Source: Candidatus Eremiobacteraceae bacterium (GTDB lineage Bacteria > Vulcanimicrobiota > Vulcanimicrobiia > Eremiobacterales > Eremiobacteraceae). Taken from it: 64,000 bases of DNA. The notes beneath the pieces were generated by a model that ran no database searches, had not been told where the DNA came from, and worked only from the letters and a program-made list of their open reading frames with translations. Within the stretch, counting starts at the first letter, position 1; each line of letters begins with the position of its first letter. Location: NCBI GenBank assembly GCA_035710745.1, contig DASTCX010000004.1:247763-311762 (forward strand), read 5' to 3'. A program made the position numbers and the translations under genes. Shown here in pieces: positions 1 to 8,466 of the stretch.

Positions 1-1265
1 GGACCGTCGTCGAGCAGCGCACCGGCAGCGCGAACTTCGGCGTCAGCTACTCGGGCGGCGGCACGTACGGCCAGGGGCTCGCTGCGAACATATCGTTCTC
101 CGAGAACAACCTCAACGGCACGGGCAACGGCGCGTCGATCGGCTTCCAGCGCGGCCAGTACATCAGCGACATCACTTTCGGCGTCACGGTGCCGTACATC
201 CACAAGTTCAAGCCGGATTCGGTCTCGTTCTCGATCTTCAACAACGACATCAACAACCAGCCGTACCCCGTATATAAAGAAGCAGGCAACAACCCGTTCT
301 ATTCGATATCGCCAGGGGGCGGCACCATCCCGTCGCCGCAGTTCGGAACACCGGCGCCGTCAGGACCTTGCATCGCCGGCGGCACGCCGTGCGGCGGTCT
401 GTCGGCCGGCTACTCATCGCGGCAGGCCGGCGCGCAAGTCGGCTTCGGACACCCGGTCGCCTACTTCACGCGCGTCAGCTTCGGCGTGAGCGCGACGCGG
501 TTGTTCCAAGGCTTCACCGCGAACGGATTCAGCCAGAGCCTGCTCGACCTGCGCTCGGCGCTCATCTCGCCGAACAACTTCGGCCAGAACATCGGCGGTT
601 CGCCGGTGAAGAACGGCGTCTCGAACCTGCGCACCGTCTCGCTCGGCATCAATCGCGACAATCGCGATGACGTCGTGTCGCCGCGCTTCGGCGGCACGTC
701 ATCGCTCGCGAACGAGGTGTCGCTCCACGGCTTCGGTTCGGACTACCAATACGACAAGTCGGACATCGACCTGACGCGCTTCTATCCGGTGCGCCAGCAC
801 TCGACGCTCGCCGCGCACTTGAATCTCGGGTTCTCGAGCGGCGGCGCGACGCTGCCGTACAACACGCTCTTCAGCCTTTCGGACCAGCAGCTGCGCGGCC
901 AACGGTACGTGTTCTACGGCGATCGCGAGATCCTCGGCCAGCTCGAGCTTCGGATCCCGGTGACGCCCGACAAGAAATTCGCCATCGCGCTGTTCACCGA
1001 CACCGGCGACGCTCCGTACGTCACACCGGTCGTCGGTCCGTCGCCATCGCCGACGCCGACGCCGCCGGCCGGACCGCACTCGCCGTTCAAGCCGGGGCCG
1101 CAACCCGTCGTCACGTTCGTCGAGGCGCCATTCCACTTGAAGACGGACTTCGGCATCGGCATCCGCGTGCAGACGCCGCTGCTGCCGGGCCAAGCGCTGC
1201 GCCTCGATTTCGCGACCGGCCAGAACGGCGCGCACGTATCGTTCGGCATCGGCCAATCGTTCTAA
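1..1265 (+). CDS. bamA: BamA/Omp85 outer-membrane assembly factor, C-terminal part (cut by window edge)
   Basis: The frame is already open at base 3 and gives about 420 residues. It begins in the typical end-of-POTRA/start-of-barrel stretch (GSANFGVSYS, then LSENNLNGTG-like residues) and ends GIGIRVQTPLLPG...GIGQSF. That closing strand with a terminal aromatic is typical of Omp85 barrels. BamA folds and inserts beta-barrel proteins into the outer membrane. A Pro/Thr/Ser-rich insert (PSPSPTPTPPAGP, near 1040-1070) sits in one extracellular or periplasmic loop of the barrel and is unusual for BamA. The N-terminal signal peptide and POTRA domains lie left of the window. Downstream are three Skp/OmpH-like genes and the lpx genes, the usual company of bamA. 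Confidence 0.9.
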   Translation, partial: TVVEQRTGSANFGVSYSGGGTYGQGLAANISFSENNLNGTGNGASIGFQRGQYISDITFGVTVPYIHKFKPDSVSFSIFNNDINNQPYPVYKEAGNNPFYSISPGGGTIPSPQFGTPAPSGPCIAGGTPCGGLSAGYSSRQAGAQVGFGHPVAYFTRVSFGVSATRLFQGFTANGFSQSLLDLRSALISPNNFGQNIGGSPVKNGVSNLRTVSLGINRDNRDDVVSPRFGGTSSLANEVSLHGFGSDYQYDKSDIDLTRFYPVRQHSTLAAHLNLGFSSGGATLPYNTLFSLSDQQLRGQRYVFYGDREILGQLELRIPVTPDKKFAIALFTDTGDAPYVTPVVGPSPSPTPTPPAGPHSPFKPGPQPVVTFVEAPFHLKTDFGIGIRVQTPLLPGQALRLDFATGQNGAHVSFGIGQSF

Positions 1266-1359
1266 CCGCCGCTCGCGCGGGCGCATCGCGGCCGCTCGAG
1301 CGTACAGCCGCGCGCCGCGGCTGCCTACTCGACTAGGGAGAAGAGGGAACAAGGGCATC

Positions 1360-2193
1360 ATGGACATCCAACGACAAGCGTCGACGAGACCTGCGAAGGT
1401 CCGTCGAGCGCTCATCGCCGCCGCGGCGGTCATGGCGCTCGTGCTCGCGCTGACGCCGCAAGTGCTCGCGACCGACGTCGCCGACATCGGCATCGTCGAC
1501 CAAGCGGCGATCGGGAACTTGAGCCAGTTCCAAGCCGCGAAAGCGCAGCTCACCCAGATCCAGCAGCAGCTTCAATCGCAGTTCCAATCCGCGATCAAAG
1601 GCAAGAGCGCGGCCGATCAGCAGCGCATCTCGACCGACTTCCAGAACCGGCTCGCTAACGCGCAGCATCAGATCTTCGACCCGCTGCTCGGACGCGCGAA
1701 CGCGGCGATCGCTCAGGTCGCGGCGAACAAAGGCCTCAGCGTCGTCGTCGACAAGCAGATCGTCATCTTCGGCGGCCTCGACATAACGAAGGACGTCACC
1801 GACCTGCTCAACCAGCCGGGTCAGGTCGTGCCGCCGGTGAACACGCCGGCGCCGTCCGAGATCGGCTACGTCGACCGGTCGCAGATCGACGCGCTGCCGA
1901 AGATGAAGGCCGCGAGCGACCAGTTCGTCCAGTTCCAGAACACGCTGCGCCAGAGTCTGTCGTCGCAGATCAACAACAAGACGCCGGTCGACCAGCGGCA
2001 GAAGATCCTCGCGCAGTACCAGAGCCAGATGTCCGACGAGCGCACGAAAGTGCTCCAGCCGATGGTCGACCAGACGGACAAAGCCATCTCGACGGTCGCG
2101 AAGTCGAAGGGTCTGCTGCTCGTCGTCAACGCCGAGAACCGCGTCTACGGCGGCACGGACGTGACGGCGGACGTCGTCAAGGCGCTTCAATAG
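1360..2193 (+). CDS. Tandem-duplicated OmpH/Skp-like periplasmic chaperone
   Basis: 277 residues. The ATG follows a purine-rich GGGAGAAGAGGGAAC region. A signal peptide (about residues 14-38, ending VLATDV) precedes two homologous OmpH units. Unit 1 runs about 42-155 (DIGIVDQAAIG ... VVDKQIVIFGGLDIT) and unit 2 about 165-277 (EIGYVDRSQID ... VVNAENRVYGGTDVT). Each unit has the Skp pattern: a first beta strand, a Gln/Lys-rich coiled-coil hairpin, then a VV...(F/Y)GG(L/T)D(I/V)T strand. Skp is normally a trimer of single-domain chains that carries unfolded outer-membrane proteins. A fused two-domain chain would change that stoichiometry. A second OmpH gene follows after 2 bp. Confidence 0.85.
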   Translation: MDIQRQASTRPAKVRRALIAAAAVMALVLALTPQVLATDVADIGIVDQAAIGNLSQFQAAKAQLTQIQQQLQSQFQSAIKGKSAADQQRISTDFQNRLANAQHQIFDPLLGRANAAIAQVAANKGLSVVVDKQIVIFGGLDITKDVTDLLNQPGQVVPPVNTPAPSEIGYVDRSQIDALPKMKAASDQFVQFQNTLRQSLSSQINNKTPVDQRQKILAQYQSQMSDERTKVLQPMVDQTDKAISTVAKSKGLLLVVNAENRVYGGTDVTADVVKALQ

Positions 2194-2195
2194 TA

Positions 2196-3575
2196 ATGTA
2201 CGGCTCGCAGTCGCGCACGGCCGCCCGCGGATTCGCGGTGCTGGCGCTTGCGCTGACCGCGCTGCTCGGAATCGGGTGCGCCAAGACCGCAGAGATACTC
2301 AACTCGCGGCCGGCCGCGCACGGCATCGCCTACGTCGACATCGACAAGGTCGTCCAAGCCCATCCCCTCCATCCCGAACTTCAAGCGCTCGAGGATCAGA
2401 TCACGCTGCTCAACGCGCAGTCGGTCTCGGCCCCGCAGGCGGTGACGCCGGCGCAGCGCGACGCGCAGGCGGGGCTCGAGAGAGATCTCGCGGCGGCCGA
2501 AGCGCAGTTCGAGCAAGACATGCTCCACAAGCGCCAATTCTATCAAGCCATGGAGCAAGAGGCGCTCGCGAAGATGTATGCCGGCGGGACTCCATCGGCG
2601 ACGTCGGGCGGCGTCGTGAGCGACATGCAGCGCCAGTTCGCCGTACAGATGCAAGAGCTTCAAGCGTCGGGTGCTAAGACGCTCGAGGCGTATCGCACGT
2701 CGCTCTTCAAAGAAGACACGGCGCACCTCAAGAGCGTGCAGCGGCTGCTCGCGGCCGATGTCGCCGCGAAGGTACGCGCGAGAGAATCGGAGCTCGTCTC
2801 GAACGAGACGACGTATCAAGTGCAGCTCGCCCATCAGGACCAGGATCAGCGGCTCAACCTCAAGACGAAGCTCGAGAACCTCTCGCTATCGCCGCAAGAC
2901 CGCTCGCAGTATGCGGCGCAGCTCCAAGACATCGAGACGCGTGAAGAGTTCCTCACGAACCAGCTGAAGACGAAGGACAACGCAGCGCTCTCCGCTTACG
3001 AGAAGACGCTCCAGAGCCAGGCGGCCGCGCGCTTCGACGCCGAACGGACGGCGACCGAGAAGCAGACGAGCCAGAAGCTCGCGTCGCGTGAGACCGAGAT
3101 GAACGTCGAGTTCCATCAGCAGGCCACGGCGCTGAGCCAGAAGTTCAATCAGCGTCTCACCGACGTCAACAAAGCGATCGCGAGCGATCCCGCGCTCCAG
3201 CAGAAAGCGCAGGCGATCCAGAACCAGACGTCCGCGAAGTTCGAGGCGGATGCGACCGCCGCGATGGCGTCCTATCGCGACACCCGCAAGGCGCTCGTCG
3301 AAAAGTACAGCGCGATCGCGCACATGCAGTTCCAAGACGACCAGGCGATCCAAGCGCAGATCGACGGCATCGCGTCGCAGCGCCGTGATCTCTACGCGAA
3401 GATTCTCGATCAGGTGCAGCAGCAGGTCGGCGAAGTCGCGCAAGCGCGCGGCATCGCCATCGTCTTCGATTCGGTCGCGGGCTCTGGGAGCGCCGTCGAC
3501 CTCACCGACCAAGTGGCGAAAGCGGTCGCCGCGCTACCGTCGGCGACACCGTCGCCGGCACCATCCGGGGGATAG
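2196..3575 (+). CDS. Very long OmpH/Skp-like lipoprotein with extended coiled coil
   Basis: 459 residues from an ATG 2 bp after the previous stop. The N-terminus has a lipobox-type signal (LTALLGIGCAKT), so the mature protein is probably lipid-anchored. After the cleavage site come an OmpH-like first strand (GIAYVDIDKVVQAHP, about 44-58) and a long Gln/Ala/Glu/Lys-rich helical section of about 330 residues. A closing OmpH-like strand region follows (RGIAIVFDSVAGSGSAVDLTDQVAKAV), with a short SATPSPAPSGG tail. The helical part is roughly three times that of canonical Skp. It probably acts in the periplasm as a chaperone or scaffold with BamA. The assignment to the OmpH fold rests on the two ends only. 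Confidence 0.75.
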   Translation: MYGSQSRTAARGFAVLALALTALLGIGCAKTAEILNSRPAAHGIAYVDIDKVVQAHPLHPELQALEDQITLLNAQSVSAPQAVTPAQRDAQAGLERDLAAAEAQFEQDMLHKRQFYQAMEQEALAKMYAGGTPSATSGGVVSDMQRQFAVQMQELQASGAKTLEAYRTSLFKEDTAHLKSVQRLLAADVAAKVRARESELVSNETTYQVQLAHQDQDQRLNLKTKLENLSLSPQDRSQYAAQLQDIETREEFLTNQLKTKDNAALSAYEKTLQSQAAARFDAERTATEKQTSQKLASRETEMNVEFHQQATALSQKFNQRLTDVNKAIASDPALQQKAQAIQNQTSAKFEADATAAMASYRDTRKALVEKYSAIAHMQFQDDQAIQAQIDGIASQRRDLYAKILDQVQQQVGEVAQARGIAIVFDSVAGSGSAVDLTDQVAKAVAALPSATPSPAPSGG

Positions 3576-3995
3576 ATGCGAACGTACTCATACGGCCTGC
3601 TCTTCGCCGCGTGCGTGGCCAGCGCGCTCTTCGCGGGCGGCTGCGCAGGTCAGCGCTCGAAGATAGCGGTCGTCAACATCGTGGCGATCGAAGCGAACTG
3701 GCCGAAATTCCAGAACTATTCGAACCAGCTGCAGGCGAGCTTCGCCGCGATCGAGGGCAGCAAGATGCCGGCATCGCAGAAGCAGCAGCAGCTCGCACAA
3801 CTGCAGGGTCAGAGCAAGCGCTGGCAAGACGAAGTGACGAACGACTTGCGTGCCACCGTGTCGACGATCGCCAAGGGCCGCAACTATGAGTTCGTCGTGA
3901 CGCGCGAGGGCGTGGCGTACGGCGGCGATGACATCACGACCGACGTCGAAAAGGCGATGAGCATCCCGACGGCTTCACCCTCGCCCGCGTTCTAG
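3576..3995 (+). CDS. Short OmpH/Skp-like lipoprotein
   Basis: 139 residues. The ATG directly abuts the preceding TAG. The signal peptide ends in a lipobox (ALFAGGCAGQ). The mature part has the OmpH pattern of a first strand (KIAVVNIVAIEANWPKF), a Gln-rich helical hairpin and a closing strand (YEFVVTREGVAYGGDDIT). The C-terminus is a PTASPSPAF tail. It is the fourth OmpH-type unit encoded in three consecutive genes. The tail resembles that of the preceding gene, so these lipoproteins probably arose by local duplication. The likely role is periplasmic chaperoning of outer-membrane proteins. Confidence 0.78.
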   Translation: MRTYSYGLLFAACVASALFAGGCAGQRSKIAVVNIVAIEANWPKFQNYSNQLQASFAAIEGSKMPASQKQQQLAQLQGQSKRWQDEVTNDLRATVSTIAKGRNYEFVVTREGVAYGGDDITTDVEKAMSIPTASPSPAF

Positions 3996-4009
3996 ACCCA
4001 GGCGACGTC

Positions 4010-5050
4010 GTGCAGCGCGCCCGCACGGTTGAGGAGCTCGCCAAGGCGGCGGGCGCGGCCGTCGTCGGCGACGGCGCCATCCTCATCGAACGCATCAGCT
4101 CCGTCGACGACGCCACGGCCGGCGCGCTGACCTTCGCGGTCGATGCGCGTTGGGTCGATAAGGCGATCGCGTCGCACGCATCTGCCGTCATCGTACCGGG
4201 GACCTCGCCGGAAGTCGACCGCCGCGACAAGACGCTGCTCGTCGCGAGCGACGTCCGAGCCGCGCTCGCGGCGATGCTCGCGGTCTTCGCACCCCCGCTC
4301 CCTCGAGGCGAATCGACGCACGCGACCGCCGTCGTCGCATCCGACTGCGTCCGCGGCAAGGACGCCTGGATCGGACCGGGCGTCATCGTCGAGAGCGGCG
4401 CGTCGATCGGCGACGAAGCGGTGCTGCTCGCCGGCGCATACGTCGGCGCCCACGCGTCGATCGGCAAACGTACGCTCCTGCACCCGCACGCGGTCGTGCT
4501 CGATCATTGCATCGTCGGCGACGATTGCATCCTCAACGCCGGCTGCGTCATCGGTGCCGACGGTTTCGGTTTCGTCCGCATCGGCGAGGAGCACGTGAAG
4601 ATCCCGCAGATCGGCAACGTCGTCGTCGGCGATCGCGTCGAGGTCGGGGCATGCGCTGCGATCGATCGAGCGGTCACCGGTTCGACCGTCGTCGGATCGG
4701 GGACGAAGATCGACAACCTCGTGCAGATCGGGCACAACGTGCAGATCGGCGAGAACTGCGTGCTCTGCGGTCAGGTCGGCGTCGCCGGCAGCGCGAAGAT
4801 CGGCCGCGGCACGACCGCCGCCGGACAAGCCGGCATCGCGGGGCATCTCGAGATCGGCGAGTATTCGCTCGTGCTCGCGCAAGCAGGCGTCACACATTCG
4901 ATACCGCCGCACTCGCGCGTATCGGGCTTTCCTGCGCAGCCGCATCGCGCGGTGATGGAACAGCAGGTCCTCCTGCGCAGGCTGCCTAAACTCGTCGAGC
5001 AAGTGCGGGCGTTGATGGATGCGGTGACCGAGCTCCGTAAACGTCGGTAG
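4010..5050 (+). CDS. lpxD: UDP-3-O-(3-hydroxyacyl)glucosamine N-acyltransferase LpxD
   Basis: 346 residues from a GTG 14 bp after the previous gene. LpxD adds the second hydroxyacyl chain to UDP-3-O-acylglucosamine in lipid A synthesis. Residues 1-100 form the LpxD-specific N-terminal uridine-binding domain (VEELAKAAGA ... ISSVDDATAGALTF). From about 105 a left-handed beta helix of hexapeptide repeats follows (IGDEAVLLAGAYVGAHASIG and similar). The catalytic histidine is H242 in NLVQIGHNVQIGENC. A short C-terminal helical region ends near VTELRKRR. It sits in the standard lpxD-lpxC-fabZ-lpxA-lpxB order. Confidence 0.95.
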   Translation: MQRARTVEELAKAAGAAVVGDGAILIERISSVDDATAGALTFAVDARWVDKAIASHASAVIVPGTSPEVDRRDKTLLVASDVRAALAAMLAVFAPPLPRGESTHATAVVASDCVRGKDAWIGPGVIVESGASIGDEAVLLAGAYVGAHASIGKRTLLHPHAVVLDHCIVGDDCILNAGCVIGADGFGFVRIGEEHVKIPQIGNVVVGDRVEVGACAAIDRAVTGSTVVGSGTKIDNLVQIGHNVQIGENCVLCGQVGVAGSAKIGRGTTAAGQAGIAGHLEIGEYSLVLAQAGVTHSIPPHSRVSGFPAQPHRAVMEQQVLLRRLPKLVEQVRALMDAVTELRKRR

Positions 5051-5064
5051 CTCGTCCGCACGCG

Positions 5065-5907
5065 GTGATCGTGGAATACCAGCATACACTCGCCGACGAG
5101 ATACACCTGTCCGGAGTCGGCCTACACACCGGCTGCGAGGCAAATCTGACACTTTCGCCCGCGCCGGCAAACGCGGGTTTTTCGTTTTCGCTCGCCGACG
5201 GCTCGCGCATACCTGCGACGCATCAGACCGTACGCTCGACCGTCCGTTGCACGACGCTCGGATCGCCGACCGCAGAGATAAATACGGTCGAGCACGTGCT
5301 CGCCGCGCTCGCCGGCATGGGCGTCGACAACGCCGTCATCTCGATCGACGCGGAAGAAGTCCCGATCATGGACGGGAGCGCGAAGCCGTTCGCCGACGCG
5401 ATCGCCAAGACGGGACTCGTCGAGCAACGGGTGCCGCGCCGCATCCTCGAGCTGCGCTCGCCCTTCTGGGTGCGCGACGGCGACAAGCTCCTCGTCGTCG
5501 TGCCGGCGCCGCATTTCAAGATCAACTTCTTCGTCGCGTTTCCCGAGCCGGTCGGCAACCAGTTCCTCGAGACGCCCGCGATCACGCCAGAGTACTTCCT
5601 GCGCGAGATCGCGCCGAACCGGACCTTCGGGTTCCGCGCCGAGGTCGAAGCGCTCTACTCGCAGGGTCTCGCGCTCGGCGGGTCGCTCGACAATGCGGTC
5701 GTCATCGACCGCGACGGATACATGGGCAAGCTGCGCTTTCCCGACGAGATCGTGCGTCACAAAGCGCTCGATCTCATCGGCGACTTCGCGCTGCTCGGCA
5801 TGCATCCGCGCTGCGAGGTCATCGCGCTCAAATCGGGTCATGCGCTGCACGTGACGGCGGTGCGAGAGCTGCTCGCGCCATACCGTCCGGCCGCGATCGC
5901 ACGTTGA
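5065..5907 (+). CDS. lpxC: UDP-3-O-acyl-N-acetylglucosamine deacetylase LpxC
   Basis: 280 residues, with a GTG chosen 14 bp after lpxD (a second GTG lies two codons later). It catalyses the committed zinc-dependent deacetylation of lipid A synthesis. Visible landmarks are HLSGVGLHTG at the N-terminus, E76-H77 in VEHVLAALAGMGVDNA (catalytic base and first zinc ligand), MDGSAKPF, and RHKALDLIGD with zinc ligands H232 and D236. KSGHALH near the C-terminus carries the last conserved histidine. The protein is slightly shorter than the E. coli enzyme (305 residues) because the C-terminal tail is missing. That tail carries the FtsH degradation signal in enterics. Confidence 0.95.
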   Translation: MIVEYQHTLADEIHLSGVGLHTGCEANLTLSPAPANAGFSFSLADGSRIPATHQTVRSTVRCTTLGSPTAEINTVEHVLAALAGMGVDNAVISIDAEEVPIMDGSAKPFADAIAKTGLVEQRVPRRILELRSPFWVRDGDKLLVVVPAPHFKINFFVAFPEPVGNQFLETPAITPEYFLREIAPNRTFGFRAEVEALYSQGLALGGSLDNAVVIDRDGYMGKLRFPDEIVRHKALDLIGDFALLGMHPRCEVIALKSGHALHVTAVRELLAPYRPAAIAR

Positions 5908-5964
5908 AGCGCCGCAGCATTCGCACCGCGGCGCTCAGGCCGCATCCCGGGAGACGATAGACCA

Positions 5965-6438
5965 GTGGCTTACGTCGACGTCCGCTCCATCATGGATATA
6001 TTGCCTCATCGCTATCCGATGCTGCTCATCGACCGCATCACCGAGCTCGAGCCGCAGAAGCGCGCCGTCGGCTACAAGAACATCACGTTCAACGAGCCGT
6101 TCTTCACCGGCCACTTCCCGAACAACCCGGTCATGCCGGGCGTGCTCATCATCGAAGCGATGGCGCAGCTCGGCGGCAGCGCGATCCTCGAGCCGAACAG
6201 CCAGACGACGACGGTGCCGTATCTCGCAGGCGTCGACAAGGTGAAGTTCCGCAGGCCGGTCATTCCGGGCGACAAGCTCGTCATGGAAGTGAACGTCATG
6301 TGGGTGCGCATGAACATGGGCGGCCTTCGCGCCGAAGCGCGCGTCGACGACCAGCTCGTCTGCTCGGGCGAGCTCGCGTTCTCGATGGTGTCCGACACGC
6401 GGCTGTTCCGCCATGACGCGTCGATCTTGCACATGTAG
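5965..6438 (+). CDS. fabZ: 3-hydroxyacyl-ACP dehydratase FabZ
   Basis: 157 residues from GTG. FabZ dehydrates beta-hydroxyacyl-ACP and so competes with LpxA/LpxD for the same acyl-ACP pool. That competition is the usual explanation for its place among lpx genes. The hot-dog fold signature is clear: ILPHRYPMLLIDRI at the N-terminus, then GHFPNNPVMPGVLIIEAMAQ with catalytic H50 and E64. The core is VKFRRPVIPGDKLVMEV. Length and motif spacing are normal. It stands 57 bp after lpxC and 6 bp before lpxA. Confidence 0.95.
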   Translation: MAYVDVRSIMDILPHRYPMLLIDRITELEPQKRAVGYKNITFNEPFFTGHFPNNPVMPGVLIIEAMAQLGGSAILEPNSQTTTVPYLAGVDKVKFRRPVIPGDKLVMEVNVMWVRMNMGGLRAEARVDDQLVCSGELAFSMVSDTRLFRHDASILHM

Positions 6439-6444
6439 GCTGAT

Positions 6445-7317
6445 GTGACGAAACGCGATTCCCTCGGAGCGCACTCGCTCAACATCCATCCGACCGCGAT
6501 CGTCCATCCGGGCGCGGAACTCGGGCGCGGGGTCGAGGTCGGCCCGTTCTGCCTCGTCGGCGAGAACGTCAAGCTCGGCGAGGGCACGCGGCTGCTCAGC
6601 AACGTCGTCGTCAACGGTCACACGACGATCGGCAAGCACAACGAGGTGCACCCGTTCACGGTCATCGGTGCGACGTCGCAGGACAAGAAGTATCGCGGCG
6701 AGTCGTCGCGCGTGTTCATCGGCGACCGCAACATCATCCGCGAGTTCGTCACGATTCACCGCGGCACGGGCGAGGGCTCGCAGACATCGATCGGCCATGA
6801 CAACCTGCTGCTCGCCTACGTGCACATCGCGCACAACTGCCTGATCGGCGACTTCGTCGTCATGTCGAACTCGAGCCAGCTCGCCGGACACGTCACGGTC
6901 GAGGACTACGCCGGCATCGGCGGCATGGTCGGCGTCCATCAGTTCGTGCGCATCGGGAAGATGTCGTTCATCGGCGGCTACAGCAAGCTGCTGAAAGACG
7001 TGCCGCCGTACTTCATGATCCAAGGAAATCCGGGTTACGTGCGCGGCCTCAACGTCGAAGGCATGAAGCGCCGCGGCGTCGCCCGCGAAGCCGTCAACGA
7101 GCTGAAGGAAGCGTACCGTCAGCTCTATCGCTCGGAAGACCGCCGGTCTTCGGCGCTCGCGGAGCTGCGCACGAGCTTGACGACGGCCGAGGGCAAAGAG
7201 CTCATCGACTTCTTCATGCTACCGACCGAACGCGGCATCGTGACGCGGCCGACCGCCAGGCGCCGCACGAGCAACGGCCGGGCAGCGGCGACGGCCGACA
7301 CGTTCGACGAGACGTAA
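6445..7317 (+). CDS. lpxA: UDP-N-acetylglucosamine O-acyltransferase LpxA
   Basis: 290 residues from GTG, somewhat longer than the E. coli enzyme (262). LpxA transfers the first hydroxyacyl chain to UDP-GlcNAc. The beta helix opens with IHPTAIVHPGAELGRGVEVG and includes the LpxA-typical VIGATSQDKKYRGE and IREFVTIHRGT. The catalytic histidine is H130 in VHIAHNCLIGD, and GNPGYVRGLNVEGMKRRG starts the helical C-terminal domain. The extra length is a basic tail (RPTARRRTSNGRAAATADTFDET) of unknown role. It is co-directional with lpxB, 6 bp apart. Confidence 0.95.
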   Translation: MTKRDSLGAHSLNIHPTAIVHPGAELGRGVEVGPFCLVGENVKLGEGTRLLSNVVVNGHTTIGKHNEVHPFTVIGATSQDKKYRGESSRVFIGDRNIIREFVTIHRGTGEGSQTSIGHDNLLLAYVHIAHNCLIGDFVVMSNSSQLAGHVTVEDYAGIGGMVGVHQFVRIGKMSFIGGYSKLLKDVPPYFMIQGNPGYVRGLNVEGMKRRGVAREAVNELKEAYRQLYRSEDRRSSALAELRTSLTTAEGKELIDFFMLPTERGIVTRPTARRRTSNGRAAATADTFDET

Positions 7318-7323
7318 CGCGGG

Positions 7324-8466
7324 ATGCCCGCCGATCTGTTCGTCAGCGCGGGCGAAGCATCGGGCGACCTTCAGGCGTCGCTGCTCGTCTCCGCGCTTCG
7401 CAACCTGCGACCATCGCTCACCGCTGCGGCGATAGGCGGACCACGTCTGCGCGCAGCCGGCGCCGAGATCGTCGAAGATTCGGTCGCCGGAGGCTGGGCG
7501 AGCATCGGGCACTTGCGCGCGTACATCAAGATCCCATGGCTGCTTTTCCGCATGCTGCTGCTCGCGAACAGCATCATGCGCGACCCGCCGCGCCTACTCG
7601 TCTGCGTCGACTTCGGCGCGTTCAACGTCCGCATGCTCGAGTGGCTCCGGTTTTGCGGCTACAAGGGCCGCGCGCTCTACTACTTCCCGCCGGCGGCGTG
7701 GCTCGACCGCCCCGCGCAAGCGCGTAAGGTCGCGCGCGTCGCCGAAGCGATCACACCTTTTCGGCACCAGGCCGACTTCTATCGAGGCCTCGGCCTTGGC
7801 ATCGAGTGGTTCGGACATCCGCTCGTGTCGCTCATCGCGCCGCGGGCGCCGGTCGAGCCAGCCGCGACGCCGATCGTCGTCGTCATGCCCGGCAGCCGCG
7901 AAGGCGAAGTCGATTGCCACTTGCCGGTGCTCGCAGCCGCCGCGGAGCGATTCGGTCGCGAACGAGGCGCCCGGTTTCGCGTCGTCGCCGCGTCCGACGC
8001 GCTCGCAGCGTCGATCGGCGCTCGCTGGCCGCAGGTTTGCGGTGGTGCTTCCGCCGTCGTCCGCTCCGACGCGGCGACCGCAGCCGTCGACGCAGACGTC
8101 GCGTGGGTCGCTTCGGGGACCGCGGTGCTCGAGACCGCGCTCGTCGGCACGCCGCAGGTGACGTTCTATCGGGTGTCCGACGCGCAGTACCGCTTCGTGG
8201 AGCGGCATCTTCCGCATCTGCTCGCCGGACCGGTGACGCTGCCGAACCTCGTCCTCGACGAGCGAATCGTGCCGGAGCTGCTCCAGCATGCGATGTCGGC
8301 CGAACGTCTGCTCGCAGAGACGACCCCGTTGCTGGACGATCGCACGCGACGTGACGCCATGCTCGACGGCTACGCCCGCATGCGCCGCGCGCTCGGGCCG
8401 CCGGATTCGCTTGAACGCATAGCGGCTCGCGTGCACGCGATGCTCGAAGGATCGGCGACCACGTGA
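7324..8466 (+). CDS. lpxB: Lipid-A-disaccharide synthase LpxB (GT19)
   Basis: 380 residues from ATG. LpxB joins UDP-2,3-diacylglucosamine and lipid X to make the lipid A disaccharide at the inner membrane. Family landmarks are LFVSAGEASGDLQASLL at the N-terminus, GGPRLRAAGAEIVED, VCVDFGAFNVRML and YYFPPAAWLDRPAQARKVA. The C-terminal half has MPGSREGEVDCHLPVL and the nucleotide-sugar site ASGTAVLETALVGTPQVTFYR. The stop overlaps the GTG of the next gene (GTGA), so translation is probably coupled to the metallophosphoesterase downstream. Confidence 0.93.
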   Translation: MPADLFVSAGEASGDLQASLLVSALRNLRPSLTAAAIGGPRLRAAGAEIVEDSVAGGWASIGHLRAYIKIPWLLFRMLLLANSIMRDPPRLLVCVDFGAFNVRMLEWLRFCGYKGRALYYFPPAAWLDRPAQARKVARVAEAITPFRHQADFYRGLGLGIEWFGHPLVSLIAPRAPVEPAATPIVVVMPGSREGEVDCHLPVLAAAAERFGRERGARFRVVAASDALAASIGARWPQVCGGASAVVRSDAATAAVDADVAWVASGTAVLETALVGTPQVTFYRVSDAQYRFVERHLPHLLAGPVTLPNLVLDERIVPELLQHAMSAERLLAETTPLLDDRTRRDAMLDGYARMRRALGPPDSLERIAARVHAMLEGSATT

